Assembly (NCBI RefSeq): GCF_017695975.1
Contig: NZ_JAAORN010000001.1
Location: 868,001 to 932,000, forward strand
From: Prochlorococcus marinus CUG1417
GTDB lineage: Bacteria; Cyanobacteriota; Cyanobacteriia; PCC-6307; Cyanobiaceae
Length of the DNA stretch: 64,000 nt
Direction: 5' to 3'
The notes under the pieces were generated by a model. It did not search any database, was not told where the DNA came from, and saw only the letters and a program-made list of their open reading frames with translations. Positions 38,797 to 47,283 of this stretch are shown here, one piece after another (positions within the stretch are counted from its first letter, which is position 1; every line of letters starts with the position of its first letter). A program made the position numbers and the translations under genes.

Positions 38797-39186
38797 ATGT
38801 CAATTTTAGATAAAACTAAAATAGGAAATTCTGTTCAAGTCAATTTAGAGCTATCAAAGGATAGGCTTACCAAAGATATTATTGAAGCTATAAGTGTTTC
38901 TTCAGTGGGAAAGATAAGTGATTTTAGAATAACTGATGGTAAAGGTATAGGAGTCGTTTTGCAATTATCTAATGGAAAAGAACAATGGTTTTTTGAAGAT
39001 GAAATTGATCTTCTCGACGAAAATGGTGATGTAATAAAAAAAATTAATGAAAAAATAGAAAACAATAATTTTATATTCAATATTTTAAAAGACTTAAATT
39101 ATGAAAATAAAAATAAGGTTAATGAATTATTAAATCCATTAAACTTTTTTCTATGGTTAGTTGTATCGTTTAAAGATATTTTTTAA
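38797..39186 (+). CDS. DUF2862 protein
   Basis: The first 75 residues match the cyanobacterial DUF2862 pattern: GNSVQVNLELSKDRL, then GKISDFRITDGKGIGVVLQL and QWFFEDEIDLLD, a small beta domain. The last 50 residues are extra, polar and then hydrophobic (FFLWLVVSF), and might anchor it in a membrane. Function is unknown. It is a single gene before the ABC cluster. Confidence 0.78.
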   Translation: MSILDKTKIGNSVQVNLELSKDRLTKDIIEAISVSSVGKISDFRITDGKGIGVVLQLSNGKEQWFFEDEIDLLDENGDVIKKINEKIENNNFIFNILKDLNYENKNKVNELLNPLNFFLWLVVSFKDIF

Positions 39187-39262
39187 ATCATAAATTTTTT
39201 ATTCTAAGATGGTGAGGATTTAAAAATTCAAATAAAAACAAAAAAATATTTTCAAAATTGAA

Positions 39263-40258
39263 ATGGATAAAAATATTATCGATGTAAAAAATTTGTCCAA
39301 GTCATTTAATATCTCTTCTAAAGAACCAGGAATCAAAGGTACAATTAAACATTTTTTCAATAGACGAACACAAAGTTTAAAAGTTATAAAAGATATAAGT
39401 TTTGAAATTAAAGAGGGAGAAATAGTAGGTTTTCTAGGTGCTAATGGAGCTGGGAAAACAACAATTTTAAAAATGCTCTGTGGCTTAATTTATCCAAGTC
39501 AAGGTTCAATTTTAGTTTCAGGATACTTACCCTTCAGAAGAAAAGAAAATTTCCTAAAAAATATAACCTTAATAATGGGTCAAAAACAACAACTTATTTG
39601 GGATCTTCCACCAATAGAGTCATTTTATTTGAATGCATCAATATATGACTTAGATAAGTTCGAAGCAAAAAAAAGAATAAAAAAATTATCAGACATGCTT
39701 GAAATTGGTGAAGAGCTTTTCATTCCTGTTAGAAAATTATCACTGGGTCAGCGTATGAAGTCAGAATTACTAGCAGCATTGATACATGAACCAAATATTC
39801 TATTTTTAGACGAGCCAACACTTGGTTTAGATATCAATGCACAAAGGAATTTAAGAAAATTCCTTCAAAAATATAATGAGGAAACTAATGCAACGATTTG
39901 TTTAACGAGTCATTACATGAAAGACATTACATCTTTATGCAAGAGGGTTATATGTGTTCATAATGGATCCATCTCTTATGATGGAAAACTTGATCTATTA
40001 TTAAAAAAATTATCTCCTGTCAAAGAAATATTAATAGTTTGCAGCTCAGAAGAAGATGCAAATAAATTAGAAAATTCAGGATTTAATGTTAAAAATAAAG
40101 CAAAGAATGAAATCACAATAATAATTGACAATAACTCAATTACATCTTCATTGAAAACAATCCTAAATAATTTTGATATTGAAGACCTTTATATAAATGA
40201 ACCCCCCATAGATGAAATTATTGGGAAAATATTAATTAAAAAAAATTATGATATCTAG
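39263..40258 (+). CDS. ABC-2 type transporter ATP-binding protein
   Basis: This is the ATPase of a three-gene ABC-2 exporter. Walker A GANGAGKT lies at 59-66, the signature is LSLGQ and Walker B is FLDEPTLGLD. The C-terminal 100 residues are the extension usual in this group. The end overlaps the first permease gene by 11 bases. The substrate is unknown. Confidence 0.9.
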   Translation: MDKNIIDVKNLSKSFNISSKEPGIKGTIKHFFNRRTQSLKVIKDISFEIKEGEIVGFLGANGAGKTTILKMLCGLIYPSQGSILVSGYLPFRRKENFLKNITLIMGQKQQLIWDLPPIESFYLNASIYDLDKFEAKKRIKKLSDMLEIGEELFIPVRKLSLGQRMKSELLAALIHEPNILFLDEPTLGLDINAQRNLRKFLQKYNEETNATICLTSHYMKDITSLCKRVICVHNGSISYDGKLDLLLKKLSPVKEILIVCSSEEDANKLENSGFNVKNKAKNEITIIIDNNSITSSLKTILNNFDIEDLYINEPPIDEIIGKILIKKNYDI

Positions 40259-41042
40259 CTTGATTAACAGAAAAATTTTCACTTTATTAAAAGTGCAATA
40301 TTCAAACATGCTGGAATACAGGGTAGAGATCGCATTATGGGCGATTTCAGGGATTATTCCCTTTTTTATGTTAAATATATGGACAAATAATAACCTTAAT
40401 GAATCCATAAACATAAGTAATATTATGCTTTCGAGGTATTTTTTGTGTGCATTTTTTGTAAGGCAGTTTTCAGTAGTTTGGGTAGTATTTAGCTTTGAAG
40501 AAGATACTCTTATGGGGAAAGTATCTCCTTATTTAATTCAACCTTTAAATCCATTTTTTAGGTATTTTGCACAACATCTAGCGGAACAAATAACAAGATT
40601 TCCTTTCGCTTTGATAATATCATTTTTCTTTTTTATATTTAATCGAGAAAGCATATGGATCCCAAGTTTAAGTATTTTTTTATTATCTATAATATCGACT
40701 TTCTTATCTTTCTTGATTCAATTTTTAATTCAATCAATAATTGCATGTCTATGTTTCTGGACGGAAAAAGCATCATCAATTGAAAGATTGTTATTTATCC
40801 CTACATTATTTCTCTCAGGTCTTTTAGCACCAGTTGCTTCCTTTCCAGAATATGTGAAATCCTGGATTTATTTAACCCCTTTTCCTTATCTAATTGACTT
40901 CCCTGCAAACTTACTATCAGGAAATGCGACAAATATTATTGGAGGATTTAGTATGCAAATATTATGGATTCTTTTTCTTTTACCATTATTTAGAAAAATA
41001 TGGTCGTCAGGAACCAAAAAATATACCGCCATGGGATCATGA
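40248..41042 (+). CDS. ABC-2 type transporter permease, first subunit
   Basis: The 264-residue protein has six likely helices and resembles the ABC2_membrane_6 (DUF990) family, with the segment VSPYLIQPLNPFFRYFAQHLAEQ between helices. It overlaps the ATPase gene at its start and the next permease gene (ATGA) at its stop. Confidence 0.85.
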   Translation: MISSLINRKIFTLLKVQYSNMLEYRVEIALWAISGIIPFFMLNIWTNNNLNESINISNIMLSRYFLCAFFVRQFSVVWVVFSFEEDTLMGKVSPYLIQPLNPFFRYFAQHLAEQITRFPFALIISFFFFIFNRESIWIPSLSIFLLSIISTFLSFLIQFLIQSIIACLCFWTEKASSIERLLFIPTLFLSGLLAPVASFPEYVKSWIYLTPFPYLIDFPANLLSGNATNIIGGFSMQILWILFLLPLFRKIWSSGTKKYTAMGS

Positions 41043-41833
41043 AAACAAGAAAATATTTAAAAGTTTACAGAAAATTTTTACATACTTCTCTAGCTTCTGA
41101 ATTGGAGTATAAAACGAATATATTAATTGATTTAGTTACTGCAATTTTAAGTTTAATAGGGAGTATTTTTTTATTATCAATTTTCTTTCAAAACAATAAC
41201 AGTATTGGAGGCTGGGAATTTGAACAGGCACTAATAATTCAAGGTATTTATACAATATTAAATGGGATAACCAATACATGGTTCAACCCTAATCTTACAG
41301 AAATAGTTAAACACATAAGAGAAGGAACCTTAGATTTTGTACTTTTAAAACCTATTGATAGTCAATTTTTTATTTCCTTAAAAAAATTAACTCCTTCTGG
41401 CTTTTTAGAAATAATGCTTGGATTTTTCTTATTGTTATACTGCATCAAAATAAATCAAATAAATTTCAATTTAAGTTTTCTGATTTTATCTTTGATTACC
41501 ATAATATGTTCAATTTGTATTTTATATAGCTTATGGTTTTTTATTTCTACAACAACTATTTGGTTTGTGAAGACGTGGAACGCAACAGAAGTATTAAGAT
41601 CATTCCTTTATATTGGAAGATTTCCTTTGAATTCATTTTCATTTACTCTTAGAATTTTTTTTAGTGTATTTGTTCCTATTGCATTTATAACCACAATACC
41701 TTCTGAGGTTTTCCTAGGTATTTCTGAAATATGGAAAATATTGCTCGAAGTTTTTGTTGCTATGGTATTTCTTTTTACTTCTAGAAAGTTTTGGTTATTT
41801 GCATTAAGATTCTATTCTTCAGCCTCTAGCTAA
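41039..41833 (+). CDS. ABC-2 type transporter permease, second subunit
   Basis: This is a second permease of the same family, also six helices, with the matching segment IREGTLDFVLLKPIDSQF. The ATG at 41039 overlaps the first permease's TGA; an earlier in-frame codon at 41000 lies inside that gene and is rejected. Two different permeases with one ATPase suggest a heterodimeric exporter. Such systems move polysaccharides, lipids or drugs. Confidence 0.85.
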   Translation: MKTRKYLKVYRKFLHTSLASELEYKTNILIDLVTAILSLIGSIFLLSIFFQNNNSIGGWEFEQALIIQGIYTILNGITNTWFNPNLTEIVKHIREGTLDFVLLKPIDSQFFISLKKLTPSGFLEIMLGFFLLLYCIKINQINFNLSFLILSLITIICSICILYSLWFFISTTTIWFVKTWNATEVLRSFLYIGRFPLNSFSFTLRIFFSVFVPIAFITTIPSEVFLGISEIWKILLEVFVAMVFLFTSRKFWLFALRFYSSASS

Positions 41834-41836
41834 ATT

Positions 41837-42103
41837 TTATTTAACGAACTCCTTACAAAATTCCCAAATTCTTTGTTTACTTTTCAGATTAGAAAGCCTT
41901 GCAAGTTTCTTGAAATTAGATTTTGTTTTTTCAACAGATAAAAGTTTACAGTTGTAGTCAATTAGATAATGTCTTGAAATTATTCTTAATTTAAATGAAG
42001 CATCACATAAGATAATAATTAAAACAAGTGCTGAAATAGTCCTCAAAGCAAGTGAAAATTTCTCTAAATAATTTTTATTTTCCGTTTTTAATTCAAACTT
42101 CAT
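41837..42103 (-). CDS. Hypothetical protein with one helix
   Basis: The 88-residue product has a hydrophobic helix at about 20-37 and a long basic C-terminus. It overlaps the gene upstream on the same strand by one base, so it is co-transcribed with it. It converges with the ABC-2 permease, three bases apart. No family is recognised. Confidence 0.5.
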   Translation of the reverse strand: MKFELKTENKNYLEKFSLALRTISALVLIIILCDASFKLRIISRHYLIDYNCKLLSVEKTKSNFKKLARLSNLKSKQRIWEFCKEFVK

Positions 42104-42330
42104 TATTTAACTATATGCTGAGGGCACTTAATTGCAGCAATTGCCACAGCTGTAACTTTAAAATTTTCTGATTTCTCAATGACCTTTTTAACTTCTAATG
42201 GTCCATATTTATTACTTGCATCACTGTATGAAAGAAGTAAAGATTTATAATTATCATGACCTACATCTCTATATTTACAGAAATTATCTCCAACATAGTT
42301 TAGAAGGGTTAGTAATGTTAATTCAATCAT
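42103..42330 (-). CDS. Hypothetical protein
   Basis: This 75-residue soluble protein starts at ATG 42330. Two cysteines (in FCKYRD and IKCPQH) and a short helix are visible, but no family is recognised. It is the first of a pair with the gene at 41837-42103. Confidence 0.5.
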   Translation of the reverse strand: MIELTLLTLLNYVGDNFCKYRDVGHDNYKSLLLSYSDASNKYGPLEVKKVIEKSENFKVTAVAIAAIKCPQHIVK

Positions 42331-42499
42331 TTATGCTTTTTAATCAACAAAGTTCTTACGAATAATACAATGCATGTCCTCTATAACAAGTTTAATTACT
42401 AAAAAATACTTTAAATCATGAAATATGATAATTATTAGCAAATTTTAAATTTAAAAAATCATTTCAATATCACAAGAGACACATAGGTGAAAATTATTA

Positions 42500-42630
42500 A
42501 AACACTATCTGTAGTGTAACTCGATCAATCATAAAGCACTATAGATAGGGGGTTGCAATTTTTGAGAAATTGGTTTAAAAATAAGGTTCCCCATCACCCG
42601 GCCTTACATTTGTAAGGCCTTTTTTTTTTC
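42500..42630 (+). ncRNA. Structured RNA candidate with strong terminator
   Basis: A 490-base gap (42331-42821) holds no credible gene but several stems in a row on the plus strand: ACACTA/TAGTGT at 42502-42517, a hairpin of CAATTT/AAATTG at 42556-42572 enclosed by GGGG (42548) and CCCC (42589-42592), then a perfect eight-pair terminator. The order of a 5' hairpin, internal domain and terminator is that of a small regulatory RNA of about 90-130 bases. It does not match 6S, tmRNA or SRP RNA as I know them. The exact 5' end is uncertain. Confidence 0.5.
42600..42629 (+). terminator. Strong Rho-independent terminator
   Basis: GGCCTTAC and GTAAGGCC pair perfectly around ATTT, followed by ten T. 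It has no coding gene directly upstream on this strand, which is the main reason to suspect an RNA gene. Confidence 0.85.
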
Positions 42631-42821
42631 TTTTATAAATAAGGATAAAAATTAAAGTATTTATATGCAATAATTATTTTTTAAAGCTAGGATTTTCAAA
42701 ATAACATAATTAGATATATTTTTTTTTAAGAAACGTACGAAGATGTACATAGAATAGTTCCTTACTTTTTAATCATAGTTTGATAAAAAACTGTTATTAT
42801 TAACTAAATGTCAAGAATATT

Positions 42822-43163
42822 ATGCATAGACAAGATGCAATTTACCTTGATCAACTATGTCCCAAGATAAGCAATAAAACTTGGAGAGAATCACTTAATA
42901 AACTTACAAAATATAAATGCATTTACTGCGGCAAACCCTCAGAATCACTTGATCATCTTCAACCAATGTCAAAAGGTGGTACAAATAGTACAAGTAATTG
43001 CGTACCATGTTGTTTGTCTTGCAATGGTAATAAGTCAGATTCAGAAGTTCTTAATTGGTATAGAAAACAAAATTTTTATGATCCTAGGAGGGCTATGGCA
43101 ATTCGCGCATGGTTTAATGATGATTTAAGATTAGCTTCCGTTCTATTAAAAAACTTAAATTGA
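42822..43163 (+). CDS. HNH endonuclease
   Basis: The 113-residue protein has the HNH fold: CIYC at 33-36, then LDHLQP with the first His at 45, the Asn-containing TNSTSNC segment and CLSC at 64-67. The two Cys pairs would hold a structural zinc ion. The C-terminal segment FYDPRRAMAIRAWF is common in small cyanobacterial and phage HNH proteins. It stands alone in the variable region. It could be a former homing nuclease or one kept for repair. Confidence 0.85.
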   Translation: MHRQDAIYLDQLCPKISNKTWRESLNKLTKYKCIYCGKPSESLDHLQPMSKGGTNSTSNCVPCCLSCNGNKSDSEVLNWYRKQNFYDPRRAMAIRAWFNDDLRLASVLLKNLN

Positions 43164-43248
43164 ATAAAGGAATTGTAAATTTGTTTAGATTCAGAAAATT
43201 TCTTTATCAGGGTTAAATATAGTTTCCTAAATGAACAGATTATCTTAT

Positions 43249-43440
43249 TTAAATTATTTTTTCTTCGAAAGACATTTTACTGTTCTTGAAAATTGCAATA
43301 TTAGAGTAGTCTTCTCTCCACAATATTGGCGAATCTATAACCTTTCTCTCGGGTGATTTTACTGAAAAAATCAAGCCAAATACAAAAAGAACTGTAATCA
43401 AGATTATAGTTACTACTAATTTGTCTGAGATATTATTCAT
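43249..43440 (-). CDS. Small single-helix membrane protein
   Basis: The 63-residue product has one helix at about 8-27 followed by a basic soluble tail. It lies ten bases downstream of the secreted protein gene at 43451-43852, on the same strand. No family recognised. Confidence 0.5.
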   Translation of the reverse strand: MNNISDKLVVTIILITVLFVFGLIFSVKSPERKVIDSPILWREDYSNIAIFKNSKMSFEEKII

Positions 43441-43450
43441 ATACCTTAAT

Positions 43451-43852
43451 CTATCTAGAGAAATTTATGTCAGGAGTTGTTTTTTCATAAATTTCAAGAA
43501 AATAAGATTTAAAATAATTAACTCCCTCCTTTCCAATTAGTCCAAATGACCATCCACAATCATTTACTACCTGTAATGAAATTTGATTTGCCAGATCATC
43601 TTTCTCAATCCATTTTTTTTGGGGATTGTAAGAAAAAGATATAATATTTTCAGTTTTAACTATTGCCGATTTCATTGCTTCATCTTTAGAAAACCCATTT
43701 TGAATAGATTTACAATATTTTCTCGAAAAATTATTAGAGATCCTATTTTGGAGCAAACTCACACTAGGATCTGAAGTATCAAACGCTAAACCTATTGACG
43801 GAAAAAATAAATGATTTATAAAGATAAATAAACCCAAAAGGAACTTTAACAA
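43451..43852 (-). CDS. Small secreted two-cysteine protein, paralogue of 62491-62883
   Basis: The 133-residue product starts with a signal peptide of about 23 residues ending at a GLA-like site. The mature part has one cysteine in FSRKYCKSI and another in VVNDCGWSF. The spacing and the pattern of helices match the protein at 62491-62883. A disulfide in the periplasm is likely. The family is unknown and may be confined to marine picocyanobacteria. Confidence 0.65.
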   Translation of the reverse strand: MLKFLLGLFIFINHLFFPSIGLAFDTSDPSVSLLQNRISNNFSRKYCKSIQNGFSKDEAMKSAIVKTENIISFSYNPQKKWIEKDDLANQISLQVVNDCGWSFGLIGKEGVNYFKSYFLEIYEKTTPDINFSR

Positions 43853-44016
43853 TACTTATTAAGATAATATTTATAAATATCATAATAGTTTTTTTTTAGT
43901 ATTTTCAATTAAATCGTGTAGTTTTTAGAAACAAAATTAAATTTCAATTTATTAAATTATAAAAGTAATGAGATAAGTTCAGCAATAATAGTTTGAGGTT
44001 TATTCGACTACTAAAT

Positions 44017-44238
44017 ATGTACGAACCATTAATGACATTGCTATTCTTTCCTGACTGGACAAATGGATTACCTTCAGACTTTTTAATACTTCATTTTTTT
44101 GTAGGAGCTGTGATTTTTCCATTCAACATGATTCATGCTAAAGCAAGAAAAATTGACAGTCAGAATCCTCAGGAAGCAGCTAATGGATATAAGAATTCAG
44201 ACAATACCACTTTCTTTGGTTACGAAGAAATCAATTAA
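44017..44238 (+). CDS. Small membrane-associated protein, unknown
   Basis: From ATG at 44017 the product has 73 residues: a hydrophobic region at about 5-45 interrupted by a DWTNGLPSD loop, then a polar tail ending in FGYEEIN. A TTG at 43993 would extend it by eight residues. No family recognised. Confidence 0.55.
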   Translation: MYEPLMTLLFFPDWTNGLPSDFLILHFFVGAVIFPFNMIHAKARKIDSQNPQEAANGYKNSDNTTFFGYEEIN

Positions 44239-44274
44239 ATTTGACTGAAAGTTTTTCAAGGAAGTTCTGAATTG

Positions 44275-44499
44275 ATGATAATTTCCCTTAATACAGCTTT
44301 AGATCTCAAAATTTTCAGTCCTAGTGAACCCATAGGTATATTGATACTTTTTTTAGGATTAATATTTACTGGTATGATTTTCTACATTATTTATGCTGTA
44401 AGCACTAATAAAGAATCTCTAGAAGATAAAAAAATAAGAACAAAAAAAGAATCTTTGCAAAAAGAGAAAATCGGAAAATTGTTTCCTAAGAAAAAATAA
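44275..44499 (+). CDS. Small single-helix membrane protein with basic tail
   Basis: The product has one helix at about 19-42 and then a very basic tail of about 30 residues (many Lys). The start is ATG 44275, with TTG directly before it. It follows the previous gene by 36 bases. Function unknown. Confidence 0.55.
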   Translation: MIISLNTALDLKIFSPSEPIGILILFLGLIFTGMIFYIIYAVSTNKESLEDKKIRTKKESLQKEKIGKLFPKKK

Positions 44500-44623
44500 A
44501 TTTAATTGTTTTATTACTACTAAGAAATCTATTTATATTATTTATTATCAAATCTGTAGGATCCAAAAACATTAGTTTTAGCTCGTCTAAATTAAACATC
44601 TTCATAAAGCCTAATCTTAACAT
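44486..44623 (-). CDS. Possible small protein
   Basis: The minus strand holds a 45-codon frame from ATG at 44623 to TAG at 44486, overlapping the tail of the opposite gene by 14 bases. A short GAG lies just before the ATG. Nothing is recognised in it; it may be chance. Confidence 0.3.
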   Translation of the reverse strand: MLRLGFMKMFNLDELKLMFLDPTDLIINNINRFLSSNKTIKFIFS

Positions 44624-44720
44624 CTCAATTATTTATAAGAGTATTTAATTATTTTTTATGAAGCAAAAATATTTTCATATCTAGAAATAAATGTTAAAAA
44701 TGAAGAAATGATTTTATATT

Positions 44721-45224
44721 TTGGAGAATTTAGCTCAATATCTATACCTTGCTAGTGGTTTAAATAATGGAGAAGGGTTTTGGATTGTGGGAATAAAAAA
44801 TTGCGATGAAATGATTCTTGAGGATAAAAATCTTTTAGATTGCCATAGAAAAGAATTAATTGGAAATGAATCAGCTAAAGATATTCTTTTAGCAATTAAC
44901 TTAAACATAAATAATTTATTAAATGAACTAAAGGACAAAAATTTTTTAATTAAAAAACCTAAAATGGGAATCTCATTTGATATACCTTTAGAAATATTGG
45001 AAAATATTTTTGATTTTTGGTTAGATATTTATAAAAATCAAGAGGCATGGGAAGCTTGTCTAGGTCTTCTTAAAGTTAGAAAAAGGATTTCCCTCACAAG
45101 CCTAATTGAAAGCCAGAGTTTGAAGGGTAACTCTAAAAAATGGGCTATAAAAATTGAAACTTTACATAGTTATGTACCTTCTTCACTTGGGATTGAGAAA
45201 TTAAATGAGCCCATGTGGGAATGA
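44721..45224 (+). CDS. Hypothetical soluble protein
   Basis: The 167-residue protein starts at TTG 44721 with MENLAQYLYLASGL. It is mostly helical, without membrane segments. A FWIVG strand and a WEACLGLLKVRKR helix are the clearest features. No family recognised. The next gene starts 75 bases later. Confidence 0.6.
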   Translation: MENLAQYLYLASGLNNGEGFWIVGIKNCDEMILEDKNLLDCHRKELIGNESAKDILLAINLNINNLLNELKDKNFLIKKPKMGISFDIPLEILENIFDFWLDIYKNQEAWEACLGLLKVRKRISLTSLIESQSLKGNSKKWAIKIETLHSYVPSSLGIEKLNEPMWE

Positions 45225-45299
45225 TTTTATCTTTAAATACTCAAAATATTTACTTAGTAGAATATTTAAGTAAAAATAATATTACCTAATAATTTAAAA

Positions 45300-45485
45300 A
45301 TGAACAAGCCATATTCCTTTAGTATTGATCAAATGAACGGGATTGTCGAGGATACATATTCCAAGATAATAAATGAATGTGAAAATTTAAAGAAAAATAC
45401 TAATTGTCCAAATGAACAGGTTGTAGCACTTTTAAGTGTAATTGCATCAAATTATGCAACTACAACAGAAAAAAAAGGAAATTAA
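45300..45485 (+). CDS. Small helical hypothetical protein
   Basis: The 61-residue protein has two predicted helices with two cysteines (NECEN and NTNCPN). It ends one base before the phosphoribosyltransferase gene, so it probably leads that operon. Function unknown. Confidence 0.6.
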   Translation: MNKPYSFSIDQMNGIVEDTYSKIINECENLKKNTNCPNEQVVALLSVIASNYATTTEKKGN

Positions 45486-45486
45486 G

Positions 45487-45882
45487 ATGACAATTTATTT
45501 TACGTGGAGCGAATTTGATAAAAGTGTAGAACAAATAGCTAATGAATGTAGGTTTAAAGAGTTTTCAGGAATATATGGAGTTCCTCGTGGTGGATTATGT
45601 CTTGCAGTAGCACTAAGCCATAAATTAAAAATTGAATTAATATTAAAACCAAAAAAAAATTCACTAATAGTAGATGATGTTTATGAAACCGGTAATACAT
45701 TAAAGTCCTTCAAGAATATTGAAGGAGCAATGTTTTTTGTACTATTTAGTAAAATCAAACCTATATGGTGGAATACAGTTCATATTTCAAAAAAAAGCCA
45801 ATGGATTGTTTTTCCCTGGGAAAATACTTTAAATTCAAAAAGTGACCGCGAAGAGTACATCAAAAAAAGAGGTTTAATTTGA
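45487..45882 (+). CDS. Nucleobase phosphoribosyltransferase
   Basis: The protein of 131 residues has the PRPP-binding loop LIVDDVYETGNT at 60-71, a GVPRGGL loop at 31-37 and an SQWIVFPWE end as in xanthine/guanine phosphoribosyltransferases. It would salvage a free base into a nucleotide. I set the start at ATG 45487; an earlier in-frame ATG would lie inside the preceding gene. Its stop TGA overlaps the TTG start of the next gene. Confidence 0.82.
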   Translation: MTIYFTWSEFDKSVEQIANECRFKEFSGIYGVPRGGLCLAVALSHKLKIELILKPKKNSLIVDDVYETGNTLKSFKNIEGAMFFVLFSKIKPIWWNTVHISKKSQWIVFPWENTLNSKSDREEYIKKRGLI

Positions 45883-46337
45883 AAAAGAAATTATATTTGG
45901 CTAATCCATATGGATTTTCAAAACAAACTAAAACCCTCTTAAATGAATTTATTGAAATCTTTAATGATTTAAATGTAGAAGTATTTGAACCTTTTGAGAG
46001 AGCAAAACCATTAATAAAACATGAAAGTGACTGGGCATATCAGGTTGCAAGAAGTAATTTTCAAGATTTAAAAGAATGTGATTGTATTTTTGCGATTGTT
46101 AATGGAAATCCACCAGATGAAGGGGTAATGATTGAATTAGGTATCGCAATTGCTTTAAAAAAGGAAATCTTTTTATTCAGGGATGATTTTAGAAATTGTG
46201 CTGATAGCAATCAATACCCATTAAACCTAATGTTATTTCTTGGACTGCCTAAAGATAATTGGGAAAAATATTATTTTGAATCATTACAAGATATAAAAAG
46301 TAATAAAAAAAGATTTGTGGACTGGGCTGAAAATTAG
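45879..46337 (+). CDS. Nucleoside 2-deoxyribosyltransferase family protein
   Basis: The 152-residue protein has the family entry LYLANPYGF and the active-site region PPDEGVMIELGIA, in which E86 would be the nucleophile. These enzymes cleave or exchange the base of deoxynucleosides. The start is TTG in TTGA, overlapping the phosphoribosyltransferase stop, so translation is coupled. Together they could free a base from DNA-derived nucleosides and reload it on PRPP. Confidence 0.83.
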   Translation: MKKKLYLANPYGFSKQTKTLLNEFIEIFNDLNVEVFEPFERAKPLIKHESDWAYQVARSNFQDLKECDCIFAIVNGNPPDEGVMIELGIAIALKKEIFLFRDDFRNCADSNQYPLNLMLFLGLPKDNWEKYYFESLQDIKSNKKRFVDWAEN

Positions 46338-46422
46338 CAAAGTAAACAATCACTCCACAAGTAGAAATTTTAATTTTAAATATATCTGTTAAAGTGCTAG
46401 AATAAAATTTATTTAGAAAATT

Positions 46423-46599
46423 TTGACACAAGTTACAGTAGGTGAGAACGAGGGAATTGAATCTGCCCTTAGAAGATTTAAGAGACAAGTATCTAAATCT
46501 GGAATCTTTGCAGATTTAAAAAGACTTAGGCATCATGAAACCCCTATTGAAAAATACAAAAGGAAGTTGCAACAGAGAAGAAAAGCAAGAAGAAGATAA
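46423..46599 (+). CDS. rpsU: 30S ribosomal protein S21
   Basis: A 58-residue protein starts at TTG 46423 and shows the S21 pattern: an [11 protein letters not shown] helix, [15 protein letters not shown] and a strongly basic RRKARRR end. It is a small protein of the 30S subunit that helps initiation. It is the only ribosomal gene in the variable stretch. Confidence 0.95.
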
Positions 46600-46676
46600 T
46601 CTGCTACAACTTTTAAATTTTTTATAAATCTTTAATATTATTAGTTTTTAGAGACGTTTATAAATAAAAAATTTAA

Positions 46677-47009
46677 CTATTTTAGTTTTTTTAGCTTCTT
46701 AACAAGATTTATTCCTACTCCTGACACAGCGAGAAGTTCTTTCTCATCAGCAGCGATAACAGCCTTAGTAGTTTTAAATCCAGCCTCATACAAAGCTTTT
46801 GCGGATTTTGCTCCAACACCTGGAAGTGTGGTTAAAGTTTCAATATTTTTCTTAGAATTAACCGTCTTGGTTTTTGTCTTGGTTTTGGTTTTGGTTTTTG
46901 AAGATTTTGCAGACTTAGCTGCTTTTTTTTCTTTCTTTAAAGGAGTTTCAGTTGTTACTGCACTTTTAAATAGAATTGATTTTAGTTTGCTTAGAAATTT
47001 AGAAATCAT
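46677..47009 (-). CDS. Helix-hairpin-helix DNA-binding protein with Thr-Lys repeats
   Basis: The 110-residue protein has a basic N-terminal arm of about 55 residues with a TKTKTKTKT run, encoded by a short tandem repeat at about 46865-46905. The C-terminal half is two helix-hairpin-helix motifs (LPGVGAKSAKALYEAG and VSGVGINLVKKL), as in DUF4332 and RNA polymerase alpha-end folds. It would bind DNA without sequence specificity. Confidence 0.75.
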   Translation of the reverse strand: MISKFLSKLKSILFKSAVTTETPLKKEKKAAKSAKSSKTKTKTKTKTKTVNSKKNIETLTTLPGVGAKSAKALYEAGFKTTKAVIAADEKELLAVSGVGINLVKKLKKLK

Positions 47010-47283
47010 TGCAATATATAAGTAATAAAATTAGCTCTTCAATTTAATATATTTAATATATTATCAAATTCTAGGGGATTTAATAATAAAACAATAGCTA
47101 ATTAAATAGAGGTAATTTATTTACAATTATATAAAGACACAGATTTAATATTTATGCAAGCTTACAAGCAATTGCAGGGTGTTATAAATTTGTCTAATTA
47201 AGTATAAAAAAAATGTACATACAAAAATTAAAAGTATTTATTATTAGTAAAGTTAAAATCTTAATAAAGAGCAGATCATAAAA
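47010..47283. other. Intergenic interval with nothing recognised
   Basis: These 274 bases separate the divergent HhH and kinase genes. They are very AT-rich, with many TATA-like sites but no distinct hairpin, repeat or frame of useful length. Confidence 0.4.

Noticed and set aside
42822-43163. Group I intron or homing element around the HNH gene
   Set aside because: No split gene or intron-like structure is visible on either side.
46865-46905. Short repeats suggesting a CRISPR or microsatellite locus
   Set aside because: They encode the Thr-Lys run of the HhH protein and have no spacers.
47158-47205. 15-codon frame starting at ATG in the HhH-kinase gap
   Set aside because: Too short, with no ribosome binding site or hydrophobic segment.
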